This document shows, piece by piece, positions 7,069 through 12,826 of a stretch of DNA of 20,625 nt. Position numbers and translations under genes: made by a program. Position 1 is the stretch's first letter. Each line of letters starts with the position of its first letter. Source of the DNA: Candidatus Cloacimonadota bacterium. Lineage in GTDB: Bacteria; Cloacimonadota; Cloacimonadia; Cloacimonadales; Cloacimonadaceae. The stretch lies in the NCBI GenBank assembly GCA_023421135.1, contig JAEZUG010000068.1, positions 1-20,625 of the forward strand, given 5' to 3'. The notes under the pieces are model-generated. The model was not told where the DNA came from and ran no database searches. It worked only from the letters and a program-made list of their open reading frames with translations.

Positions 7069-8808
7069 ATGATAACATACAACGAATGTTTGAAAAAGCT
7101 GGTGGATCTTGGAAAAGAATCCGGCTACATCACATTCAAGCAGATCAACGATATCTTACCCAATAATCCCTATTTTTTGGATAAAGTCGATGACATCATC
7201 TTCGATCTCAGCGAAGAAGGGATCGAGATCATCGATGAGACCGAAAAGAAAGTAACCAAAGGCGGAGCTGCCATCCGGAAGCCTGCCGCCGCCAAGAAAT
7301 TTAAGACCAAGCGTTTCTATGACGACCCGGTGCGGATGTATTTGCGTGAAATGGGCAGGGTTCCCCTTCTGGATCGGGAAGGTGAGGTGAGGGTCGCCAA
7401 AAAGATCGAGACCTATCAGAAGATGATCAATCAAAACGTCTTCAAATCAGGCAGCACTCTGCGGGAAATGTATAACTTCCTGCATCGTTACCGCGAACGC
7501 CGGGTGCGCCTCGATCAGATCTTCAAAGTGGATATCGGCACCTGGATCGAGAAGAATCAAGATCTCAAGATCATCGATGTCTTCAAGGATATTCTCAAAG
7601 ATAACGACGTGCTCTTTGATAAGATCGGTGCCATTCTGGACAATTGTGATTTTGACGACACCGGCACTGCCAACCGCCAGGAAGAGATCGACGAGCTGCG
7701 CAACAAGGTGATCGATACCTTCATGAAGCTTAATTATAACGATAAGCTCATCAAGCGCATGGTGTACCGCGTCCGCAACCTGGTGGAACGCATCGAAGAA
7801 AGCTATAACAGCATCACCGATCTCACCCGGATCAAACGCTATACTATAGACGAGATTTGCACTTTTGGACGCCGCGCCCGCAAGAGCGACGAGGATTTTG
7901 AGGAAGTGCGAGCCGAGACCGGGATTGACCCCAATATCTTTATCGAGACTTTGCGAAAGATTAAAAACGCCCGCCGCAAGATTCGCCGCGTGGAGCTGGA
8001 AACCAAGATGACCGGCAGCGAGCTGGTCTTCCTCCTGCGTGAGATCGATCGTGCCGAGCGTCATAAAGAAAAGGCACAGAACGAGATGATCGAGGCCAAC
8101 GTCCGTCTGGTGATCTCCATTGCCAAGCGTTACAACAACCGCGGCCTGGAATTCCTCGATCTGATTCAGGAAGGTAACACCGGTCTGATGCGTGCCGTGG
8201 AAAAATATGACTATCGTAAAGGCTACAAATTTAGCACCTATGCCACTTGGTGGATCCGCCAGGCCATCACCCGCGCCATAGCGGATCAGGCTCGTACCAT
8301 CCGCATTCCGGTGCACATGATAGAATCCATCAACAAGATCAACCGTACCTCCCGGCGCCTGATGCAGAAGCTGGGCAGAGACCCCTATCCGGAAGAGATT
8401 GCCGAGGTGCTGGATATGCCCGTGGAAAAGGTGAAAAACGTGCTTTCCATCTCCAAGGAACCCGTCTCGCTGGATAAACCCATCGGTCACGACAGCGAAG
8501 ACAGCATCCTGGGCGATTTCATCGAAGACCGCACCATCATTTCTCCGGAACGCATGGCAGAACGCAGCCTGCTCAAGAAACAGGTGGATGAAGTGCTCAA
8601 AACCCTCACCACCCGGGAAGAACGCGTGATCCGTCTCCGCTTTGGCATCGACGATGGCTATCACCGCACCCTCGAGGAGGTGGGCAATATCTTCCAGGTG
8701 ACCCGTGAACGTATCCGCCAGATTGAGGATAAGGCCCTGCGTAAGCTCCGCCATCCCAGCCGGGCAGCGATCCTGCAGCAGTTCCTGGATAATTTCCACG
8801 TCAAATAG
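7069..8808 (+). CDS. rpoD: Primary RNA polymerase sigma factor (sigma-70 / RpoD)
   Basis: This encodes the 579-residue housekeeping sigma factor. The ATG at 7069 is preferred because AAGGAG (7058-7063) lies 5 nt upstream. The in-frame ATG at 7045 lies inside dnaG and lacks such a site. Region 1.1 is present (about 1-60, MITYNECLKKLVDLGKE...), then region 1.2 (DDPVRMYLREMGRVPLLDRE, 85-104). A non-conserved spacer of about 200 residues follows. Regions 2.1-2.4 lie at about 342-418 (NVRLVISIAKRY, LDLIQEGNTGLMRAVEKYDY, FSTYATWWIRQAI), then region 3. Region 4.2 has the helix-turn-helix TLEEVGNIFQVTRERIRQIE (534-553). Region 1.1 together with a complete region 2 marks it as the primary sigma. It is last in the mutS2-dnaG-rpoD cluster, the dnaG stop codon lies in its ribosome binding site, and a strong terminator follows. 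Confidence 0.97.
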   Translation: MITYNECLKKLVDLGKESGYITFKQINDILPNNPYFLDKVDDIIFDLSEEGIEIIDETEKKVTKGGAAIRKPAAAKKFKTKRFYDDPVRMYLREMGRVPLLDREGEVRVAKKIETYQKMINQNVFKSGSTLREMYNFLHRYRERRVRLDQIFKVDIGTWIEKNQDLKIIDVFKDILKDNDVLFDKIGAILDNCDFDDTGTANRQEEIDELRNKVIDTFMKLNYNDKLIKRMVYRVRNLVERIEESYNSITDLTRIKRYTIDEICTFGRRARKSDEDFEEVRAETGIDPNIFIETLRKIKNARRKIRRVELETKMTGSELVFLLREIDRAERHKEKAQNEMIEANVRLVISIAKRYNNRGLEFLDLIQEGNTGLMRAVEKYDYRKGYKFSTYATWWIRQAITRAIADQARTIRIPVHMIESINKINRTSRRLMQKLGRDPYPEEIAEVLDMPVEKVKNVLSISKEPVSLDKPIGHDSEDSILGDFIEDRTIISPERMAERSLLKKQVDEVLKTLTTREERVIRLRFGIDDGYHRTLEEVGNIFQVTRERIRQIEDKALRKLRHPSRAAILQQFLDNFHVK

Positions 8809-8826
8809 CTGATTTCAACAGTATAA

Positions 8827-8861
8827 CGGGCTGGAGCGAAGGTTCCGGCCCGCTTTTTTTT
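8827..8861 (+). terminator. Rho-independent terminator after rpoD
   Basis: CGGGCTGGA (8827-8835) pairs with TCCGGCCCG (8844-8852), nine pairs including one G-T, followed by C and eight Ts. Its right half is repeated nearly base for base after the ATPase gene (10375-10407), where the outer left arm is not conserved. Confidence 0.88.
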
Positions 8862-8940
8862 ATGTCGAGAGTGATCTTCCCCACTCTACAAAGCCCTGAA
8901 GGGGCGTCATCTACAGTTGAAGTTCAAGCTGGCTTCGGAT
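8831..8940 (+). repeat. Long direct repeat flanking the ATPase gene, left copy
   Basis: This 110-bp stretch starts within the rpoD terminator (CTGGAGC...) and ends at CTTCGGAT. It recurs at 10375-10554 with four substitutions, two single-base indels and one 70-nt extra block. It contains one CCCTGAAGGGG repeat (8888-8916). The two copies bracket the ATPase gene and its promoter region as an interval of about 1.43 kb (8941-10374). Confidence 0.85.
8888..8916 (+). repeat. Dispersed CCCTGAARGGG hairpin repeat, copy 2
   Basis: ACAAAGCCCTGAAGGGGCGT followed by CATCTACAG matches the copy at 10502-10530 at all but one base, and matches the shared pattern at 9-36 and 10432-10462. GCCC/GGGC arms flank a TGAAG loop. 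Confidence 0.7.
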
Positions 8941-8944
8941 CTCT

Positions 8945-9013
8945 ACCACCACTTCACCACTCCAACACTTCACCACTCCAACACTCCACCACCTCACCAC
9001 TTCACCACTTCAT
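8945..9013 (+). repeat. CACTTCACCACTCCAA low-complexity tandem repeat
   Basis: CACTTCACCACTCCAA occurs twice in exact tandem (8950-8965 and 8966-8981), followed by degraded CACC-rich units up to about 9013. A frame crosses it but encodes only Thr/Ser/His-rich low-complexity sequence, so I do not call a gene. A similar CACC-rich patch follows the right-hand direct repeat (about 10557-10595). Confidence 0.7.
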
Positions 9014-9076
9014 CAAACAAAGAAGTAATTATTGGTTGGGTATATACACAACTCTTCATTTGGAGCTAATTTGTTA

Positions 9077-9108
9077 TTGACAGGAATGGCGACCTATATT
9101 CCTATGAT
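9077..9108 (+). promoter_or_regulatory. Possible promoter of the ATPase gene
   Basis: TTGACA at 9077-9082 matches the -35 consensus exactly, and TATGAT at 9103-9108 matches five of six -10 positions. The 20-bp spacer is longer than normal, so this is a weak call. The first palindromic site begins directly after the -10 box. Confidence 0.35.
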
Positions 9109-9160
9109 TTGGTGATTTGATTCACTACAAAACATATTGTTTGGTGAATTGATTCACCAA
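9108..9160. promoter_or_regulatory. Pair of palindromic sites upstream of the ATPase gene (probable operator)
   Basis: The sequence TTGGTGAATTGATTCACCAA (9141-9160) is a palindrome with 9-bp perfect arms. A second, slightly imperfect copy (GGTGATTTGATTCACT, 9111-9126) lies 32 bp upstream, about three helical turns, so both faces would align. The copies agree at 18 of 20 positions. They fill the region between the candidate promoter and the ribosome binding site AAGGTG (9172-9177), the position expected for repressor sites. The ATPase itself carries a winged-helix-like segment and could autoregulate; that is inference. Confidence 0.65.
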
Positions 9161-9186
9161 TCTATAGTTTAAGGTGTTTACTTATT

Positions 9187-10353
9187 ATGAAAGTGATAGT
9201 TAGAACCTTGTTAAAGCAACTGGAAGCAGACCTTTTTACTGGTAAAGCCCTCATAATCATGGGACCCAGGCAATCAGGCAAAACTACTTTAGTGCGCGAG
9301 CTTATGGCAAAGCATCAGGACAAACGCTGTCTTTATCTGGATGCGGATGATATTCTGATTCGTAAGCAACTCACCAATCCCAGCACTGCACAGCTTAGGA
9401 ACATCATATCTGACCATGACATTGTTGTGATCGACGAGGCTCAGAGGGTTGAGAATATCGGTCTGACCCTGAAGATCATCGTTGATCAGATCAAAAGCAC
9501 ACAAGTGATCGCCACGGGCTCATCCTCATTTGATCTCGCCAACTTGATTAATGAACCCCTCACCGGTCGCAAGTATGAATACACCCTCTTTCCTCTAACT
9601 CATGCCGAGATGGTGCAACACACTAGCTATATCGAAGAACGACAGATGCTTGAACAGCGCGTAATTTATGGCTTCTATCCAGAGGTAGTATGTCAAGCTG
9701 CTAATCCTGAGCGAGCCCTGAGAGAGATCGCCAATAGCTACCTTTTCAAGGATATCTTCACTTTGGAGAAGATCAACAGACCAACGATACTGGAAAACCT
9801 GGTGAAAGCTCTGGCGCTTCAGGTGAGCCGGGAAGTTAGTTATAATGAGCTGGCTCAATTAGTAGGAGTCGATAAAAACACAGTAGCTAAGTACCTGGAT
9901 CTCCTTGAAAAAGCCTGGATTGTCTTCAAACTACCAGCTCTACACCGAAACGTAAGAAACGAGATAAAAAGAGGTAAGAAATACTACTTTTGGGATAACG
10001 GCATCCTGAATACGATTTTGGGGAACTTCAATATCCTGAATATGCGCACAGATACCGGAGCCTTATGGGAAAACTTCATAGTAAGCGAGAGACTCAAGGC
10101 CATCCGTAATGCACAGATCTACAGATCATACTATTTCTGGCGTACAACCATGCAACAAGAGATAGACCTGATTGAGGAAAGCGGAGCTAAGTTCTCTGCT
10201 TATGAAATCAAGTTCAACCCTCGCAAAAAACCTCAAATCTCCAAGACCTTCAGCTCCGCCTATCCTGTGCAGAGCTATAATTTAGTGAGTCCAGAGAATT
10301 ACCATGAGTTTCTTATCAATCCAGACTTGGACAGTGATCCGGAAACTCAATAG
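9187..10353 (+). CDS. AAA-type ATPase with DUF4143 C-terminal domain
   Basis: This encodes a 388-residue member of the widespread AAA (AAA_14)/DUF4143 family, whose function is not established. The N-terminal P-loop domain has Walker A GPRQSGKT (26-33), Walker B VVIDEAQ (80-86) and a sensor strand ATGSSS (109-114). A winged-helix-like segment at about 215-250 (SYNELAQLVGVDKNTVAKYL) could bind DNA. The C-terminus holds DUF4143 with FWR...EIDLI (E325, D327) and AYEIK (E340, K342), an arrangement like a PD-(D/E)xK nuclease core. Start ATG 9187 has AAGGTG about 10 nt upstream. It is monocistronic, bracketed by long direct repeats and preceded by twin palindromes. Genes of this family are often scattered as single accessory copies, so acquisition by transfer is plausible. 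No transposase or toxin partner is seen. Confidence 0.88.
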   Translation: MKVIVRTLLKQLEADLFTGKALIIMGPRQSGKTTLVRELMAKHQDKRCLYLDADDILIRKQLTNPSTAQLRNIISDHDIVVIDEAQRVENIGLTLKIIVDQIKSTQVIATGSSSFDLANLINEPLTGRKYEYTLFPLTHAEMVQHTSYIEERQMLEQRVIYGFYPEVVCQAANPERALREIANSYLFKDIFTLEKINRPTILENLVKALALQVSREVSYNELAQLVGVDKNTVAKYLDLLEKAWIVFKLPALHRNVRNEIKRGKKYYFWDNGILNTILGNFNILNMRTDTGALWENFIVSERLKAIRNAQIYRSYYFWRTTMQQEIDLIEESGAKFSAYEIKFNPRKKPQISKTFSSAYPVQSYNLVSPENYHEFLINPDLDSDPETQ

Positions 10354-10374
10354 ATGTTGAATACACATAAGCAC

Positions 10375-10407
10375 CTGGAGCAAAAGGTTCCGGCCCGCTT
10401 TTTTTAT
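10375..10407 (+). terminator. Weak/partial terminator after the ATPase gene
   Basis: CTGGA (10375-10379) can pair with TCCGG, followed by CCCGC and seven Ts (10400-10406 region). The nine-pair stem of the rpoD terminator is reduced to about five because the outer left arm reads AGCAC rather than ACGGG. Confidence 0.4.
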
Positions 10408-10431
10408 GTCGAGAGCGATCTTCCCCACTCT

Positions 10432-10462
10432 ACAACGCCCTGAAGGGGCGCTTATCTGATAG
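10432..10462 (+). repeat. Dispersed CCCTGAARGGG hairpin repeat, copy 3
   Basis: ACAACGCCCTGAAGGGGCG then CTTATCTGATAG has perfect CGCCC/GGGCG-type arms. A second hairpin (CGATGGGC/GCCCGTCG, 10463-10482, 8 pairs with one G-T, 4-nt loop) follows directly. This copy is closest to the one at 9-36 in its ACAAC start and ATCTG segment. Confidence 0.7.
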
Positions 10463-10501
10463 CGATGGGCGGCAGCCCGTCGAACTGGGACCACACCCGG
10501 A

Positions 10502-10530
10502 ACAAAGCCCTGAAGGGGCGTCATCTATAG
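10502..10530 (+). repeat. Dispersed CCCTGAARGGG hairpin repeat, copy 4
   Basis: Differs from copy 2 (8888-8916) at one base only (CTATAG versus CTACAG). It lies 70 nt downstream of copy 3, which creates the extra block in the right-hand long repeat. Confidence 0.7.
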
Positions 10531-10554
10531 TTGAAGTTCAAGCTGGCTCCGGAT

Positions 10555-11123
10555 TTCAACTCACCAAGCTACTACCTCACCCACCCACCACCCCAATTGT
10601 ACATCGTAAATCGTACATTGTACATCGCGACATCGTCCCCTTGCTGGAAAGATTCTGCAGATCATAGTCAATGAGACCATTGCACATGCGGCAAAACATG
10701 GCGAGTAAGAGTACTTACCTCTCTGCTCTGCGTATCGTCATTCCTGCGTCCGGGGTCCTCGCCAAACCGCTTGCGGTTTGGTGGGGTGGGAAGGCAGGAA
10801 TGACATAATGTGAACATTAGGTGGTTATGAGTGTACTCTGACCGATTGTCGCGGAATTTCTGGAAACGGGTTATTATTCAATAGTCTCGTCAATGTGAAA
10901 ATCGTGACCGGCAGAGACTAATCAGGAAGAGCTGCTGACTGCAATGGCGGACTACAGGTTCAAATCAATCTATACCAAGCATTTCAAGGCCTGAAGGCAG
11001 TCAATCAGAGCGCAACCATAGTTCAAGGTGACAACGAATGTGTAAACATATCCATACTGCCCTTAGTTTGTCTTCAGTGTTGCCAAGAATCCTAGCGGAG
11101 AGCCCCTACACTTCCATCACGTA
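10555..11123. other. Gene-free, repeat-bearing spacer
   Basis: About 570 bp with no supportable gene. It begins CACC-rich, then has short repeats of TGTACATCG / CGTACATTG (about 10598-10630), then the GTCATTCCTGC inverted repeat (10737-10804, listed separately). The segment 10870-10898 matches 120-148 at 22 of 29 positions, suggesting another diverged dispersed element. No T-run terminator for the minus-strand gene ending at 11124 was found. Confidence 0.6.
10737..10804. repeat. Nested inverted repeat with GTCATTCCTGC ends
   Basis: GTCATTCCTGC (10737-10747) and GCAGGAATGAC (10794-10804) are perfect 11-bp inverted ends. Inside is a second perfect hairpin, CCAAACCGC (10762-10770) and GCGGTTTGG (10773-10781). 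The 68-bp element carries no coding sequence. Ends of the type GTCATTCCTGC...GCAGGAATGAC are familiar from small palindromic intergenic repeats or MITE-like elements in many genomes. No clear target duplication is visible. Confidence 0.7.
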
Positions 11124-12491
11124 TCATGGCTTTAACTCCAGACTGATCAGTCCGTTCTGGGCTAGAGAGTTCAGATCATACTGGCATCGAGGCTGCCCAT
11201 AGATGTTTCGGGCAATTGGAACCGTCATGTCCCTGGGAATTATGGCATATATACTGCTGGCAGTTCTTTCTTCCCGGTATGTGTTGATCAGGGTGTCGCT
11301 TATCTCTAAAGCTGTGGCGCAGACGTAATCCTCGCTGGAGAGGCAGGAGAAATCCGGGTTCATCAGGACTGCTTCCAGGAGGATATTTGCCTCACCCGGG
11401 ATCAATCCACAGAGTTCCCGGATCTTTTCTTCCGGCACCCTCAGCGTACTCAGGACAGCGGAATAGATGCTGCGCGGCGTCCAGGGGTCGTATTCCGTGA
11501 AGCGCATGATCTGGTGATCGGGAAGCTTGGCGCTCAGGCGTTCCAGAAGCCCGTCAGGCTCCATGCCGCAAAGTGATATCCCTATCCGGTTGAACCTGGG
11601 ATGATAGCCAATCCGGAGCTTAGTGGAATACTTTCGGAGGATTCTTACCACCTCATCCGGCTCCAGATCGCATTCAGAAACAGGGATATAGCCCTCTGTC
11701 GCCTCGATCTTGGCGGCAATAATCCTAGTATTATTGAAAAGCTGAGGCGGGAAACTGGCCAGTGCTTTCATCTCTTTGGGGGACTTGAAGTAGTATTCAT
11801 TGCAGGCAAAGCGTTTGGCTTCCCTGTGAGCGAAATCCAGGCCCTTTCTGAGGCAGTTCAGGGTATCGATGGCCACGGAGTCCTTGCGATCCAGATAGTG
11901 GCAGTCGTTGGTGAGAACGACGGGTATCTTGGTTTGATAAGCCAGATTCAACAGTTTATTCATCGCAACAGCTTCCGAGGGCAACCCGTGATCCTGGATT
12001 TCATAATAGTAATCCTCGCCAAAGACTTCATGATACCAATCCGAGACCTGCAGTGCCTGCTCCTCTTTGCCTTCCAACAGCAGGGTGCAGAGCTCTCCTA
12101 CCACACTGAAGGACAGGCAGATCAGATCTCCGGAATGCTCCCGCAACTGGCTCTTGGTGATGACCGGCGCACAGGGATCGGCCTCAAAAGCCAGACTAAC
12201 CAGACGGCAGAGCTTTGCGTAGCCAGAGCCGTTCTTGGCCAGCAAGATCACAGAGAAGACTCTTCCATCTCCGGGATTGTTCAAAACAGCTATCTCCAGA
12301 CCGATGATCGGCTTGATCCCGGATTTGACGCACTGCTGCCACAAGCGGGAAGCTCCCGCCACACTATTGCGATCTGTGATTGCCACAGCCGGCATCTTAT
12401 ACTGCACCGCTCTCTGCACCAGATCTTCTATGATGCAGGCTCCATCCAGCCAGCTATACTCGCTGTGAGTGTGTAAGTGAACAAAAGACAT
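11124..12491 (-). CDS. PHP-domain protein derived from DNA polymerase III alpha (DnaE), polymerase core degenerate
   Basis: This 455-residue protein starts MSFVHLHTHSEYSWLDGA, the classic DnaE PHP opening. It continues with VAITDRNSVAG, GIKPIIGLE (Glu66), YYYEIQDHG (161-169) and VVLTNDCHYL (191-200), so the first ~270 residues align with a DnaE PHP domain. Two usual metal ligands are altered: DHG is DRN (Arg41), and the Cys in LSGCLSGE is lost (LSFSVVGE). The rest looks like a shrunken palm. RIGISL (302-307) sits where DnaE has its DIDIDF catalytic Asp motif, and the C-terminus CQYDLNSLAQNGLISLEL resembles the TQYDM..LE..GLLKMDFL segment. The GPGRGSAAGS motif and about 100 residues are missing. 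It should not polymerise DNA; a phosphoesterase or structural role is possible. Start ATG at 12491 has AGGAG 6 nt upstream. Single gene, divergent from the protease. Confidence 0.85.
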   Translation of the reverse strand: MSFVHLHTHSEYSWLDGACIIEDLVQRAVQYKMPAVAITDRNSVAGASRLWQQCVKSGIKPIIGLEIAVLNNPGDGRVFSVILLAKNGSGYAKLCRLVSLAFEADPCAPVITKSQLREHSGDLICLSFSVVGELCTLLLEGKEEQALQVSDWYHEVFGEDYYYEIQDHGLPSEAVAMNKLLNLAYQTKIPVVLTNDCHYLDRKDSVAIDTLNCLRKGLDFAHREAKRFACNEYYFKSPKEMKALASFPPQLFNNTRIIAAKIEATEGYIPVSECDLEPDEVVRILRKYSTKLRIGYHPRFNRIGISLCGMEPDGLLERLSAKLPDHQIMRFTEYDPWTPRSIYSAVLSTLRVPEEKIRELCGLIPGEANILLEAVLMNPDFSCLSSEDYVCATALEISDTLINTYREERTASSIYAIIPRDMTVPIARNIYGQPRCQYDLNSLAQNGLISLELKP

Positions 12492-12507
12492 ACTTTCTCC
12501 TACAAGC

Positions 12508-12537
12508 ACAATATTGGTCGTAGTACTCTATTCTCAA
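12508..12537 (-). promoter_or_regulatory. Possible promoter of the PHP-domain gene
   Basis: On the minus strand TTGAGA (12532-12537) and TATTGT (12508-12513) are separated by 18 bp. They match five and four consensus positions and leave a short leader before the AGGAG and ATG at 12491. Weak pattern match. Confidence 0.35.
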
Positions 12538-12826
12538 AGAATCCATTTGTTTAATGATTGATGGTGTCAAGATGTTTTCCTTGTTAGCAAGGAATCATGC
12601 GCCATAAAGCCAATAGTCCCTCTATCCTCGGCCGGGTTACCAAGTACTCTCATTGAGTGCATTGAGTAAGTAGATAAGTTTCCACATTCCAAGATCATGG
12701 GAGGGATTTTGAAGCATTTATAGCTTGACAAGCGAAGTCAGAAATCGTCCTACTGTGTCATGTGTGTCCAGCCAAATAAAGTGGCTCTTCAATTGAGTAT
12801 CAAACCTTTAAACATGAGGAGATCTT
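12538..12826. other. Divergent intergenic region between the PHP gene and the C25 protease
   Basis: About 290 bp without a gene. It contains a perfect hairpin TTCCTTG-TTAG-CAAGGAA (12577-12594) with no adjacent T-run, and a short direct repeat CATTGAGTGCATTGAGT near 12653-12668. An exact TTGACA at 12725-12730 could be the -35 of the protease promoter, but no -10 match occurs at 16-18 bp (TACTGT at 12751 is 20 bp away). The protease ribosome binding site GAGGAG is at 12816-12821. Confidence 0.55.

Larger units (their letters stand above)
10375..10554 (+). repeat. Long direct repeat flanking the ATPase gene, right copy
   Basis: This is the second copy of the 8831-8940 segment, starting 22 nt after the ATPase stop. 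It carries the terminator right arm with seven Ts, the ATGTCGAGAG...CCCCACTCTACAA segment, and then two CCCTGAAGGGG units 70 nt apart (10437 and 10507) where the left copy has one. It ends at GGCTCCGGAT. The 70-nt block includes a hairpin CGATGGGC/GCCCGTCG (10463-10482). The left arm of the original terminator is not conserved: only CTGGA/TCCGG can pair, so termination here is probably weaker. Confidence 0.85.

Noticed and set aside
7447..8799. Long minus-strand open frame (450 codons) opposite rpoD
   Set aside because: It is fully antisense to a clear sigma-70 gene, its translation resembles no family I know, and similar long shadows lie opposite dnaG (5460-6497) and other genes. It results from codon bias on the opposite strand.
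8862..9080. Possible 72-codon gene after rpoD
   Set aside because: It runs through the duplicated non-coding repeat and the CACC low-complexity array, has no ribosome binding site, and begins inside the rpoD terminator's downstream repeat.
9187..10353. ATPase as an insertion-sequence helper (IstB-like)
   Set aside because: The C-terminal half is DUF4143-like with a winged-helix segment, there is no adjacent transposase, and no terminal inverted repeats flank it; the flanks are direct repeats.
11124..12491. Pseudogene of dnaE
   Set aside because: The frame is open throughout with a good ribosome binding site and a defined end, and the conserved PHP motifs are mostly kept. A decaying gene would be expected to show stops or frameshifts.
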